A stretch of DNA of 64,000 bases from Treponema denticola (lineage in GTDB: Bacteria > Spirochaetota > Spirochaetia > Treponematales > Treponemataceae), in contig NZ_CP038800.1 of NCBI RefSeq assembly GCF_024400535.1, positions 2,046,001 to 2,110,000 of the forward strand. The letters run 5' to 3'. Shown piece after piece: positions 53,995 through 63,312 of the stretch; the first letter of the stretch is position 1, and the number at the start of each line of letters is the position of its first letter. The translations under genes and the position numbers were made by a program. Below the pieces are notes generated by a model. It searched no databases. It saw nothing but the letters and a program-made list of their open reading frames with translations, and was not told the DNA's origin.

Positions 53995-54546
53995 ATGATA
54001 ACACTTATAACAGGCGGATCGAGGAGCGGAAAATCGGCCTATGCCGAAAAACTTTTAGACGGAATAGATGATGTTGTCTATATAGCAACCGCCGAAATCT
54101 ATGATGATGAAATGCAGGAAAGAGTAAAAAAGCATATTAAAAGACGCAACCCAAAGTGGCGTACCTATGAGGGCTTTTTAAACTTAGAAAAAGCCGTCAA
54201 CGGAGAAAAACACTATTTACTTGACTGCGTAACAAATTTAATTTCTCGAATTCTTTTTCAAATAACAGGAGAAAAAGAAAAGCCCAGTGAAGAGGAGATT
54301 CAAAAGACAATAGATACTTCATTAATTCAAATCAAAAATCTTATTTTAGAAATAAAAAAAATAAACGGCTCCTTAATTCTTGTAACCAATGAGGTCGGGT
54401 CTTCTATTGTACCGATGCATCCCGTATCAAGAGCTTTTTCGGATATTCAAGGAATAGTAAATGCAAAAATCGCCGAACTTGCAGATGAGGTTGTTCTCTG
54501 CGTTTGCGGCCTACCTATAAAAATAAAAGGCGGAGCATCAATATGA
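53995..54546 (+). CDS. cobU: Adenosylcobinamide kinase / guanylyltransferase
   Basis: CobU phosphorylates adenosylcobinamide and attaches GMP from GTP in the nucleotide-loop assembly of cobalamin. The P-loop ITGGSRSGKSAYAEKLL is at residue 4, with HIKRRNPKWRTYE near 45, LLDCVTNLIS and LVTNEVGSSIVP following. The 183-aa length is normal. It overlaps cobS as ATGA. Confidence 0.93.
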   Translation: MITLITGGSRSGKSAYAEKLLDGIDDVVYIATAEIYDDEMQERVKKHIKRRNPKWRTYEGFLNLEKAVNGEKHYLLDCVTNLISRILFQITGEKEKPSEEEIQKTIDTSLIQIKNLILEIKKINGSLILVTNEVGSSIVPMHPVSRAFSDIQGIVNAKIAELADEVVLCVCGLPIKIKGGASI

Positions 54547-55325
54547 AAGGTTTTATTTTAGCCTTGCAGTTTTTTACCCGCATCCCCATCAACATAAACA
54601 TAGACTTTAACGAAAAGAACATTAAAAGAGCTTTTTAATTTTTACCTCTTATAGGAGGGCTTATTGCAGGTCTTGTTTTTATCCCCATCTATTTTCTCCC
54701 GCAAAAATATATTGAAATATCCGGATTTATAAGTTTGCTCCTCTATTTATTTTTAACAGGCAGCATTCACCTTGACGGAGTCGGAGACACTATAGACGGT
54801 TTTTTTTCTGCAAGAAAAAAAGGAAAAATATTGGAAATTATGCAGGATCCGAGAATAGGAACATACGGAACAATAGGGCTTAATGTATTTTTGCTTCTCA
54901 GATACATAAACTATTCTACCATAATGCCTGATGCAGGCCTGCTCATACTAGCCGGAATAATTTCGAGGCTTTCAGGTTTGACAGTTGTAGTTTTTTCAAA
55001 ACCTGCAAAGGATACGGGCCTTGGCCTGCTCTTCCATAAGTCGGCATCAAAGTTTAGTTTTTTCCTTTGGCTGATTCTCGTATGTTTTCTTTCTCTTTTT
55101 ACGCCTGAGATATCCGCTTTTTCAAAAATACAAGGGACTTTCATCTTAGCAGAGCGCTTAAAATATTTACTTCTTCCCTTAACCGCATTTATTCTAACAT
55201 TTATCATAATAAGAATTTCATATAAAAAAATAGGCGGCACCACAGGAGATGTAAACGGCCTTATTGTCGAATTAACGGAACTGGCAGTTTTAAGTACAAG
55301 TTTTTTTATAAACGTACATTTATAA
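54543..55325 (+). pseudogene. cobS: Cobalamin synthase with an in-frame stop at codon 32
   Basis: CobS joins adenosyl-GDP-cobinamide and alpha-ribazole in the membrane. The frame starts at 54543 (MKGFILALQFFTRIPI), overlapping cobU, and stops at TAA 54636-54638. The same frame then continues FLPLIGGLIAGLVF, then HLDGVGDTIDGFF and RKKGKILEIMQDPRIGTYG, all conserved CobS motifs, to 55325. A Tyr codon (TAT or TAC) would be the likely ancestral reading. So only one base change breaks the gene. A downstream TTG start at 54735 would lack two helices. Confidence 0.85.
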
Positions 55326-55342
55326 AAATCTAAGGATAGAAT

Positions 55343-55933
55343 ATGAAAATAGTTTTGATAAGACACGGAATCACTGTAACAAACAAAAAAAGAATTTTTA
55401 GTTTTGACGATAGCCCCTTGGCGGAAGAAGCTTATCCCATGCTTGGCGGTTTAAAGCCCAAACTAAAGGATTTTTCTTCTTTTAAAGTTTATTCAAGCCC
55501 ATTCAAAAGAGCCTTACAAACAGCTGAATATTTAGGTCTTAAAAATATTCAAACCGATAAGAGACTCCAAGAATATAACTTCGGTATTTTTAAGGGCTTA
55601 ACCTTTGAAGAAGCTCAAATAAAATATCCTATTGAAGCAAAAAACTGGATCGAGAACAACGACAGCTCAGCCCCGCCTGAAGGCGAAACCTCCTTTGAAC
55701 ATTTTAAGAGAACTTCCGACTTTTTAGAAGAAGCAGCCTTAAAAGGTGAAAACATAATCATCGTAACTCACTACGGCACAATAACAATGGCTCTCGCATG
55801 GGCATTGGATAATTTTTCTTTAAGAAATAAATTTGCTCCTAAAAATTCGGCAATCAGCATATTAGAAGTTTTTTTATCGGATAATAAAAATGAAATTATT
55901 CATAAAGGTATTGAAGTTTTTAATGGGATTTAA
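55343..55933 (+). CDS. cobC: Histidine phosphatase family protein, probable alpha-ribazole phosphatase
   Basis: The RHG motif (LIRHGITVTNKKR) at residue 5 carries the phospho-His; YSSPFKRALQTAEYLG, an acid motif EYNFGIFKGLTFEEA and VTHYGTITMALAW complete the phosphoglycerate-mutase-like fold. The CobC role (dephosphorylating alpha-ribazole phosphate) is inferred from its position 17 bases after cobS. At 196 aa it fits. AAGGATAG precedes the ATG. Confidence 0.82.
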   Translation: MKIVLIRHGITVTNKKRIFSFDDSPLAEEAYPMLGGLKPKLKDFSSFKVYSSPFKRALQTAEYLGLKNIQTDKRLQEYNFGIFKGLTFEEAQIKYPIEAKNWIENNDSSAPPEGETSFEHFKRTSDFLEEAALKGENIIIVTHYGTITMALAWALDNFSLRNKFAPKNSAISILEVFLSDNKNEIIHKGIEVFNGI

Positions 55934-56014
55934 AATCACATCTGATTGAAAATTTTATAAAATAATGATAGAATGAATTTTAAGGTTAATTTATAAAGGC
56001 TATCAGGAGTAGAT

Positions 56015-57121
56015 ATGAATATAGCAATCATTTACGGCGGAAAGTCAAGCGAGCATGAGGTTTCCCTACAGTCGGCATCATCGATTATAAGGACAATAGA
56101 TAAAAAACACAAACTTCACCTAATAGGTATTTCTAAAAACGGAGCATGGTATTTACATGGAGATGAAGAAAGAGAAAGGATTATAAAAAACGAAAAGGCC
56201 GTTTTAAAAATAAAAAAAGATGAGGCGAAGCGAGTAACAGTCATTCCCGGAGGCGGGACAAAAAAAGGTTTAAAAGCCGGAGACGAGTTTTTACCGACTG
56301 ATGCGGTCTTTGCCGTTTTACACGGAAGATTCGGAGAAGACGGCACAATTCAAGGTCTTTTTGAAATGGCCGACCTTCCCTATGTAGGAGGCGATGTAAT
56401 GTCCACAAGCATCTCGATGGATAAGGAAAAAACCAAGATGATTTGGGATTATTCGGGCCTTCCCATTGTACCCTATATAGCAATCAAAAAACAGGACTGG
56501 GATGATCCTGAAAAGAAAAAAGCACTCTTAGCAAGGGCCGAAAAGGACTTGGAATATCCCCTCTTTATAAAACCTTGCAGGGCAGGAAGCTCTGTAGGGG
56601 CCGGAATGGTAAAGAACAGAAACGAACTTTTAGAGCAGGCAGAAGAATCATTTTTATGGGATAATAAAATTTTGGTCGAAGCATGTATTGAAGCCAGAGA
56701 AGTGGAATGTTCGGTTACCGGAAACACAAAAACGATTGCCTATATTCCGGGAGAAATAATTCCGACCCATAAATTTTATGACTATGAAGCAAAATACACC
56801 GATCCGAACGGAGCCGAATTAAAGATTCCGGCCGATTTAAATGAAACTCAAAGAAAGACAATCAGAGAAACAGCTATCAAAGCCTATGAAGCCTTGGATC
56901 TTTCGGGCCTTTCCCGCGTGGATTTTTTTATAGACAAAAGAACCGGCAAGATATACTTAAACGAGGTAAACACTATTCCGGGATTTACCTCGATTTCGAT
57001 GTTCCCTAAAATGTGCGGAGCTTCAGGTCTTCCATATAACGAACTTATAATGCACTTAATAGAACTTGCAATAGATAGATTTAAGGCAGACAGAAAGCTC
57101 AAAACCTGCCGCCAATCTTAA
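56015..57121 (+). CDS. ddl: D-alanine--D-alanine ligase
   Basis: An ATP-grasp enzyme making D-Ala-D-Ala for peptidoglycan. IIYGGKSSEHEVSLQSASSI opens it, KPCRAGSSVGAGMV (about 188) is part of the ATP site and LNEVNTIPGFTSISMFPKM (about 320) binds metal and substrate. The 368-aa length is typical of the longer Ddl group. CAGGAG precedes the ATG. It is followed after 5 bases by an unrelated membrane protein gene. Confidence 0.95.
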   Translation: MNIAIIYGGKSSEHEVSLQSASSIIRTIDKKHKLHLIGISKNGAWYLHGDEERERIIKNEKAVLKIKKDEAKRVTVIPGGGTKKGLKAGDEFLPTDAVFAVLHGRFGEDGTIQGLFEMADLPYVGGDVMSTSISMDKEKTKMIWDYSGLPIVPYIAIKKQDWDDPEKKKALLARAEKDLEYPLFIKPCRAGSSVGAGMVKNRNELLEQAEESFLWDNKILVEACIEAREVECSVTGNTKTIAYIPGEIIPTHKFYDYEAKYTDPNGAELKIPADLNETQRKTIRETAIKAYEALDLSGLSRVDFFIDKRTGKIYLNEVNTIPGFTSISMFPKMCGASGLPYNELIMHLIELAIDRFKADRKLKTCRQS

Positions 57122-57126
57122 CCAGA

Positions 57127-57759
57127 ATGATGATAAAAAAGGAAAAAGAAATATTTTTTTTAAACATAATCTTTATTTTTCTACTCATTCTATTTATTTT
57201 TATGCCGGTAATTTTACCCAAAAATTATTTTACGGCTCTAGGCTTTAATATAAGTTTTTATATAATCTTTCAGATAATAAGTTTTGCCTTATATTCTTTT
57301 TATTATAAAGAGGATGAGGCAAATATAAAAAGCCTTATAGCCGGTGTAAAAGAAAATTTTATTGAAGCTTTAATTATATCTGCGATAAAATTATCATTTT
57401 TATCGGCACTGATTTTTTTATTAAGATACTTTTTAAAACTAAAAACTGTTACGGGATATTTTTTTTCAGTCTTCATTCTTTTTATATTCTTTATTTTTGA
57501 GTTTTCTCTTTTTTGGTATCCGGCTATAGTCTGCTTTCAAAAGAAAAATAAAGGAATAATAGGCAACTTAAAAAAATCCTTTTATCTTTTTTTTGACAAT
57601 TCTTTTTTTACATATAAGATAATATTTTTCAGTGCCATAAAATTATTTATTTCATTCCCTGCCCTATTTATATTTCCGGGAATTACGGGAATTATATTTT
57701 ACATAGCAGAAAATTATAAACTGATAAATTATAAACTACCAATGGAGGAAAATAAATGA
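57127..57759 (+). CDS. Membrane protein of unknown function
   Basis: 210 aa with about six hydrophobic segments, very rich in Phe and Ile, and a short Asp/Glu/Lys loop after the second. No conserved motif is seen. It is squeezed between ddl (5 bases) and malQ (4-base overlap), so it is part of that operon. Confidence 0.65.
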   Translation: MMIKKEKEIFFLNIIFIFLLILFIFMPVILPKNYFTALGFNISFYIIFQIISFALYSFYYKEDEANIKSLIAGVKENFIEALIISAIKLSFLSALIFLLRYFLKLKTVTGYFFSVFILFIFFIFEFSLFWYPAIVCFQKKNKGIIGNLKKSFYLFFDNSFFTYKIIFFSAIKLFISFPALFIFPGITGIIFYIAENYKLINYKLPMEENK

Positions 57760-59378
57760 AAAGAAGTTCAGGTATTATTTTACATCCCACCTCGTTACCT
57801 AATGATGAAGGCATAGGGACAATCGGTAAAGAGGCTTTTGCCTTTATAGATTGGTTAAAAAAAACAAGAACGGGAGTTTGGCAGATGCTTCCGATTGGCC
57901 CCACAGGTTATGGAGACTCACCCTATGCTTCTTTTTCGGCCTTTGCAGGAAACCCTTATCTTATAAGTCTTCAAGATCTTTGTGAAGAAGGCTTTTTAGA
58001 AAAAAAAGATTTTGCCGAATACAAAAAAATTGTACAAGAAAATACTGATCCTAAAAGAGTGGATTTCGGTTTAATCCATTACCATAAAACAAGGATTCTA
58101 AAAAAAGCAGCCTCATTTTTATTGCACAAAACGGAAAGAGACTCATCGTTAAAAGAAGAACTTGAAAATTTTTATCAAGAAGAAAGTTTTTGGCTGGACG
58201 GGTATGCAGCCTTTATGACCATTAAAGAAGACTATGAAAAAAGAGCAAATAAAGAAAATTTAGTGCAAGGAATCTGGAATGAAGCTTGGCCCAAGGAACT
58301 TGCCTTAAATAAAGAAAACGCAGTAAAAGAATTTTTAAATAAACATTCCGAAGAATATAAGGCCCAAAAGATTATACAGTTTTTCTTTTTTTCGCAATGG
58401 AAAAAATTAAAAGATTATGCTGAAAAAAACGGCATACAACTTATAGGAGATATTCCGATATTTGCGGCAATGGATTCAGCCGATGTTTGGCAAAACCAAA
58501 GCTTATTTTTACTGGACGAAGAAGCTAAGCCTAAAGCCGTCGCCGGTGTACCTCCCGATTTTTTTAGCCCTACGGGACAGCTTTGGGGCAATCCCCTTTA
58601 TGACTGGGCTAATATGAAAAAAGACGGCTACCTCTGGTGGAAGGCACGCATAAGACAGACCCTAAAACTATTCGACATAATACGCCTCGACCATTTTAGA
58701 GGCTTTGAAGCCTTTTGGTCTATTCCTCAAGACGCAAAAACGGCTCAAGAAGGAAAATGGGTGAAAGGCCCTGACCATCATTTTTTTGAAGAAATACAAA
58801 AGGATCTGATTTCATTGGATGAAAAATACAGGATAGAGCTTCCTATACTAACTGAAGATCTGGGAATTATAACGCCTGAGGTTGTCAGACTCAGAGATGA
58901 TTTTAATTTTCCGACGATGAAGATATTGCAATTTGCCTTTGACTTAAACGAATTTAAATCGGAAAATATGATTAACCCTTATCTGCCTCATAACCACAAA
59001 AAAAACTGTGCCGTATATACCGGCTCCCACGACAACGACACAATCATGGGCTGTCTTGAAAATTCTTCCGATGAGATGCTAAAATTTATTTACACCTATC
59101 TTTACGGAAAAAAAGAGGATGAAAGGATTTGCTCCATTTTAAACACTTATGAATTTAAAAAAGAATTAGCCTCCGAAATAATCCGAAAAGCTTTTTCTTC
59201 CGTGGCGGATTTTGCAGCCGTACAGATGCAGGATCTTTTGGTTTTAAATTCGGAAGCAAGAATGAATGAACCTTCAACAGTCGGAAGAAACTGGCAATGG
59301 AGGGTAACCGGCTCTTATGAAAACTGCGAGATGACTGAAAAATTGAAGCTTTGGAATATCTTGTACAATAGGGTATAA
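57756..59378 (+). CDS. malQ: 4-alpha-glucanotransferase (amylomaltase)
   Basis: A GH77 enzyme that moves maltosyl and longer glucan units between chains in maltodextrin or glycogen metabolism. SSGIILHPTSLPNDEGIGTIG opens it, RLDHFRGFEAFW holds the nucleophile Asp (about 310), TEDLGIITPEV the acid Glu, and GSHDNDTIMGCL the third carboxylate. The 540-aa length is standard for the bacterial short type. It overlaps the previous gene as ATGA. Confidence 0.95.
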   Translation: MKRSSGIILHPTSLPNDEGIGTIGKEAFAFIDWLKKTRTGVWQMLPIGPTGYGDSPYASFSAFAGNPYLISLQDLCEEGFLEKKDFAEYKKIVQENTDPKRVDFGLIHYHKTRILKKAASFLLHKTERDSSLKEELENFYQEESFWLDGYAAFMTIKEDYEKRANKENLVQGIWNEAWPKELALNKENAVKEFLNKHSEEYKAQKIIQFFFFSQWKKLKDYAEKNGIQLIGDIPIFAAMDSADVWQNQSLFLLDEEAKPKAVAGVPPDFFSPTGQLWGNPLYDWANMKKDGYLWWKARIRQTLKLFDIIRLDHFRGFEAFWSIPQDAKTAQEGKWVKGPDHHFFEEIQKDLISLDEKYRIELPILTEDLGIITPEVVRLRDDFNFPTMKILQFAFDLNEFKSENMINPYLPHNHKKNCAVYTGSHDNDTIMGCLENSSDEMLKFIYTYLYGKKEDERICSILNTYEFKKELASEIIRKAFSSVADFAAVQMQDLLVLNSEARMNEPSTVGRNWQWRVTGSYENCEMTEKLKLWNILYNRV

Positions 59379-59398
59379 AAAATTACCCCCTGTACAAT
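59361..59398 (+). terminator. Probable terminator overlapping the malQ stop codon
   Basis: TTGTACA (59361-59367) pairs with TGTACAA (59391-59397), with GGGTA/TACCC inside; the stop codon is in the structure. A T-rich tail follows at 59401-59410. Confidence 0.5.
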
Positions 59399-59453
59399 AG
59401 TTTAAATTTTTTGTATATTAGTCATTGTGAACGAAAAAAATTTAGGAGCTTAC

Positions 59454-60056
59454 ATGAATTTTATAAATGAAACAAACGAAGAGAAAAAAAATAAAACAAA
59501 TGATGACGATGCTTTGATGCAAAAATTTCTTAATACACGCCAAATTATTTTGGCCGGAGAAATCAACAAGGAGCTTTCCGAAAAAATAGTACGCCAGCTT
59601 TTACTCATGGAATCCTTGTCGTCAACAAAGCCTATTTATATTTATATAGATTCCCCCGGGGGAGATGCCGATGCAGGCTTTGCAATCTTCGATATGATAA
59701 GATTTGTCAAGGCACCCGTCTACACAATAGGTATGGGACTCGTTGCCAGCGCAGCCTCCATCATTCTTCTTGCAGCAAGCAAGGAGCGCCGTTTCGGTAT
59801 GCCTAACAGCCACTACCTTATCCATCAGCCATTGTCCGGCATAAAGGGAGTTGCAACCGAAATAGAAATACACGCCAAAGAGCTTGAAAAGATGAGGGTA
59901 AAAATAAACAAACTCATTGCGGAAGAAACAGGCACGGATGAAAAAAAGGTTGCAAAGGATACGGACAGGGATTGCTGGCTCAATGCAGAAGAATCCGTAG
60001 AATACGGTCTTATTTCAAAAATAGCTAAAAACCGAAAAGATATTCCCGAAAAATAA
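59454..60056 (+). CDS. clpP: ATP-dependent Clp protease proteolytic subunit
   Basis: AGGAG at 59443-59447 points to the ATG at 59454; the GTG at 59427 is upstream of that site. The 200-aa protein has the ClpP core: SPGGDADAGFAIFD, the Ser region GLVASAASIILLAAS, His in YLIHQPLSG and Asp in DTDRDCWLNAEE. It forms the chamber that degrades unfolded proteins with ClpX or ClpA. The N-terminus is more charged (EEKKNKTNDDD) than usual. No clpX is adjacent, which suits a second ClpP copy. The 3' end overlaps cbiB by 32 bases. Confidence 0.93.
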   Translation: MNFINETNEEKKNKTNDDDALMQKFLNTRQIILAGEINKELSEKIVRQLLLMESLSSTKPIYIYIDSPGGDADAGFAIFDMIRFVKAPVYTIGMGLVASAASIILLAASKERRFGMPNSHYLIHQPLSGIKGVATEIEIHAKELEKMRVKINKLIAEETGTDEKKVAKDTDRDCWLNAEESVEYGLISKIAKNRKDIPEK

Positions 60057-61089
60057 AAAAAGCATAAAGCCCAAACATAAAAATCTCGGATGCATACATC
60101 AGCTGTATGCATCTTTTTATATCTTCATCTTCAATTTCAAAAAGCTCATCCCCTATAAAGGGCTTTTCGACAAGCACTCCGCCGTAATAGTTCGGACCTC
60201 CCAGCTTTAAACCTAAAAGACCGGCAGCAGCGCTTTCAGGATGAGCGGAATTGGGACTTGAATGTTTTCTGCAATCCCGCCGCCAAATCTTAAAACCTCT
60301 TTTTATTGCAGCTAGTTTCGGAATTATTTTCTTTGAAATTCTTTTTTGCGAACCTTTTCGTGCCGGTCTTCTAAGTTTACAAAAAAAAGAACCTGCAAGA
60401 ATGAGCAAGGCAGAAAGGCGGGCCGGAACATAGTTTACAATATCGTCAATCTTTGCCGGAAAAAATCCCAAGTCGGCATATTTTTCATTTTTATAGCCGA
60501 GCATAGAATCCATAGTATTTACAGCCTTATAAGCGATACCGCCCGCAGGCCCAAATAACATCATAAAGAACAATGGAGCTATAACACCGTCGCTTGTATT
60601 TTCGGCTATGGTTTCAACACAGGCACGGCTCACACCCTTTTTATCCAAAGATTCGGTATCCCTGCCTACAATATTTGCAATCTGCTTTCTTCCCTCTTCA
60701 AGGCTTATCTGCAAGGCCTTAAAAACTTTTATAGATTCTTTTTGAAGACAGCGGGCTGCAAGGCAGGTATAGCTGATCCATACGGAAAAAATAAAGTATA
60801 AAACCTTGTAAGGATATAATAATTTTAAAAAGAAAAAGATAAGACAAAAGCTGAAAATAATATTGAAAACAACAATTAAAAAACCGGCAAACTTTAAACC
60901 TCGCGGAGAACTAAAACAAAACCTAGCAAGGGCTTCTTCTTTTTTTATAAGGCTACCCATAAATTTTACGGGATGAGGAAAAGAATAAGGGTCCCCTAAA
61001 ATAAAATCAAGAATTATTGCGGACAATAAAATAAAAAAATTAATATGTGAAAAAACAAAATCGGCAAGACTTAAAAAATTAAAATTCAT
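60025..61089 (-). CDS. cbiB: Adenosylcobinamide-phosphate synthase
   Basis: A membrane protein of 354 aa that attaches aminopropanol (phosphate) to adenosylcobyric acid. Motifs FILGDPYSFPHPVKFMGSLI, VETIAENTSDGVIAPLFFMM, GGIAYKAVNTMDSMLGYKNE and HPESAAAGLLGLKLGG are diagnostic of CbiB/CobD. The start ATG follows a TATAGT box by 4 bases, so a leaderless mRNA is possible. The 3' end runs 32 bases into clpP on the other strand. Confidence 0.93.
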   Translation of the reverse strand: MNFNFLSLADFVFSHINFFILLSAIILDFILGDPYSFPHPVKFMGSLIKKEEALARFCFSSPRGLKFAGFLIVVFNIIFSFCLIFFFLKLLYPYKVLYFIFSVWISYTCLAARCLQKESIKVFKALQISLEEGRKQIANIVGRDTESLDKKGVSRACVETIAENTSDGVIAPLFFMMLFGPAGGIAYKAVNTMDSMLGYKNEKYADLGFFPAKIDDIVNYVPARLSALLILAGSFFCKLRRPARKGSQKRISKKIIPKLAAIKRGFKIWRRDCRKHSSPNSAHPESAAAGLLGLKLGGPNYYGGVLVEKPFIGDELFEIEDEDIKRCIQLMYASEIFMFGLYAFFIFREYLFGF

Positions 61090-61131
61090 TTTGACTATAG
61101 ATTTTAATCAAATATATAACTAATCTAAAAC

Positions 61132-61166
61132 AAAACCGTCCGGCATTTTAAAGCCAAGACGGTTTT
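61132..61166 (-). terminator. Terminator after the SH3-like lipoprotein gene
   Basis: AAAACCGTC (61132-61140) pairs with GACGGTTTT (61158-61166), with GGC/GCC inside and T-runs on the minus strand. Confidence 0.75.
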
Positions 61167-61182
61167 TCGCTAAATAAAAAGC

Positions 61183-62208
61183 TTATTTTTCTTCAAGATA
61201 TGAAGCTTGAATCCAGCCTTTCTTTTGTTTGTTTTGTACATAATACCATTCAGTTTGAGAACTATCTCCATTATCAATGACAACCCTTTTTGAAGCATTA
61301 AGAAGGGTATCGGCTTTTACGGATGCCAATACTCTTGGTTCACCTTCTGAAGACGGAATACTCAAAAGATCTATATCTTCTTTTGCAGTGAATTTCTTTT
61401 CTACTTTTTCGGCTTCAAGTTTTTTTAAAAAAGCAGCCTCAGCATCCATCACTTGAGCAAGGTTTTGTAAAATAGCTATATCATCACTATATCTTGAATT
61501 CATTTCAATAGCGTTTTGAAACAGTTCAGCTCTGCTTGTTTCACTTTGAGTTTCCATTGCAACTTGAGCAAGGAGCATTGCATCGGTATTTGTTTTATCA
61601 AATTCTACAGCATCCCGTTTTACATACTTTTCTTTTACAATCCACGAAGTTACCAGTTCAGGGCAATAAGCTGCAATCTTTACAAATTTTTGGTTAGAGC
61701 TGTTTAAACTCTCTTTATAAACGGCAACAATAAAATACTGAGGTATGATTTCATCTGTAACAGCCGTTAAAGAATCCGATTTGTATAAAACCGTATCCTC
61801 AGCAGAAATAAATCCTGTAACCGTATTAGGTTCATAACAATAGTCTTGAATCCAATACTCCTTATCTTTTAAAGAAATATGGAAGAATACGCGCTTTTGG
61901 CCGTCCGTTCTTTGTGCTTCCTTTTTTTCACCAAGGTAGATAGCGACATCACCTAATGAGGCTTCTGCAGCCCATTTCATTTTACCCTCATCCGTTTCGG
62001 TATAAAGCCCTGCACGGTGCACATAGATAACTCCGTCTGCATTTACTTCTCCCATAGATTCTTTAGGAGTATCTTTTTCCATTGAACCCATAGAGTCGGA
62101 TTTTTCAGATTCGGATTTTGAAGTGGCCTCTTCCTTTTTACAAGAAGCAAAGGCAAATAACAAAACACACAACAATAAAACAAATTTTCTAACAAAATTT
62201 ACTTTCAT
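61183..62208 (-). CDS. Lipoprotein with SH3-like C-terminal domain
   Basis: The signal peptide ends FAFASC (Cys 23), then a Ser/Glu/Lys-rich linker (TSKSESEKSDSMGSMEKD). The middle (about 55-180) looks like an SH3-like beta unit (VIYVHRAGLYTETDEGKMKW), followed by a helical stretch and a C-terminal SH3 unit (IDLLSIPSSEGEPRVLASV...WYYVQNKQKKGWIQASYLE). Such domains bind peptidoglycan or proteins at the envelope. It is 21 bases downstream of the immunophilin gene in the same direction, so the two are co-transcribed. Confidence 0.78.
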   Translation of the reverse strand: MKVNFVRKFVLLLCVLLFAFASCKKEEATSKSESEKSDSMGSMEKDTPKESMGEVNADGVIYVHRAGLYTETDEGKMKWAAEASLGDVAIYLGEKKEAQRTDGQKRVFFHISLKDKEYWIQDYCYEPNTVTGFISAEDTVLYKSDSLTAVTDEIIPQYFIVAVYKESLNSSNQKFVKIAAYCPELVTSWIVKEKYVKRDAVEFDKTNTDAMLLAQVAMETQSETSRAELFQNAIEMNSRYSDDIAILQNLAQVMDAEAAFLKKLEAEKVEKKFTAKEDIDLLSIPSSEGEPRVLASVKADTLLNASKRVVIDNGDSSQTEWYYVQNKQKKGWIQASYLEEK

Positions 62209-62229
62209 AAATAACTCCTTATTTTTATG

Positions 62230-63312
62230 TTATTTTATATTTAACAACTCAAGTTCAAAAACTAAATAAGCATTCGGAGGAATAACACCGCCTGCGCCAG
62301 CTTCACCGTAAGCAAGATGAGGAGGAATAATGATAATTCGTTTTTCACCCAAAGTCATTTTCGACGATTGAGAATCAAAACCCGGAATAACCCGGCCTAC
62401 ACCCACAGGGAATTCTAAAGGCTTGTGCATATCGGAATCATCAAAGACCTTTCCGTTTTCTAAAAGAGAGCCCTTGTATTTCATTGTTAAGGTTTGACCT
62501 TGTTTAGGAGTATCTCCCTTTCCTTGTTTTATAACAAAGGAATATACACCGTCATCATCAAGTTTTGCAGGAGGATATTTTGTTTTAATCAAGTCTTCCA
62601 TTTTTTTTGCAATAACTTCTGCTCTGCGCTTTTCACTTTCTTTTGAATTTGAAAGGTATTTATAAAAGGCTTCTTGATCGGTTTTAAAAGCCTTTGCTTC
62701 ATCTCCGGTTCTTATAATTTTAACGGTTTTAATTTTATCGCCTTGTTGAATTGCATCTACAACATTCTGACCTTCAAGAACCCGCCCGAAAACCGTGTGC
62801 TTACCGTCAAGCCAAGGAGTTTCAACATGGGTAATAAAAAACTGCGAACCGTTAGTTCCGGGACCTGCATTTGCCATCGACAAAACACCTGGACCGTCAT
62901 GCTTTAAATTCTCTACAATCTCATCGGGAAATCTATAACCGGGACCGCCTGAACCTGTGCCGGTAGGATCTCCTCCCTGAATCATAAAATCGGCTATTAC
63001 CCTATGAAAGGAGACTCCATCATAAAAAGGCTTTCCCTTTGCAGCATCAAGAGTTCCTTCAGCTAGACCTACAAAATTACATACCGTTAAAGGCGTATCT
63101 TTGTAAAAAAGTTTTAAAACAATTACACCTTTATCCGTATCGATCACGGCATAAAGACCGTCTTCTTTTAAAGATTCCATCTTTAAATCAACTTTGCTCA
63201 TTCTTTTATCTCCTTTTTCCATACCGGAATTTGTTATTATGATAGCTGCAGCAGTTCCCGCAACTAAAATCATAAATGCAATTGCAATAATCATGATCCA
63301 TAATTTTTTCAT
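62230..63312 (-). CDS. Dual-family immunophilin: cyclophilin-FKBP fusion peptidyl-prolyl isomerase
   Basis: An N-terminal membrane anchor or signal ([16 protein letters not shown]) precedes a cyclophilin domain (about 50-200: [48 protein letters not shown]). A helical linker follows (about 205-245), then an FKBP domain (about 255-360: [39 protein letters not shown]). Both active-site sets look intact. This CFBP order is known from spirochaetes including T. denticola. It should catalyse proline isomerisation outside the cytoplasm. It overlaps the next upstream gene as ATGA. Confidence 0.93.
   Translation of the reverse strand: MKKLWIMIIAIAFMILVAGTAAAIIITNSGMEKGDKRMSKVDLKMESLKEDGLYAVIDTDKGVIVLKLFYKDTPLTVCNFVGLAEGTLDAAKGKPFYDGVSFHRVIADFMIQGGDPTGTGSGGPGYRFPDEIVENLKHDGPGVLSMANAGPGTNGSQFFITHVETPWLDGKHTVFGRVLEGQNVVDAIQQGDKIKTVKIIRTGDEAKAFKTDQEAFYKYLSNSKESEKRRAEVIAKKMEDLIKTKYPPAKLDDDGVYSFVIKQGKGDTPKQGQTLTMKYKGSLLENGKVFDDSDMHKPLEFPVGVGRVIPGFDSQSSKMTLGEKRIIIIPPHLAYGEAGAGGVIPPNAYLVFELELLNIK

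Noticed and set aside
54735-55325. Shorter functional CobS starting at 54735
   Set aside because: It would begin at a TTG inside a membrane helix and lose conserved N-terminal segments; the frame continues from 54543 with a single stop.
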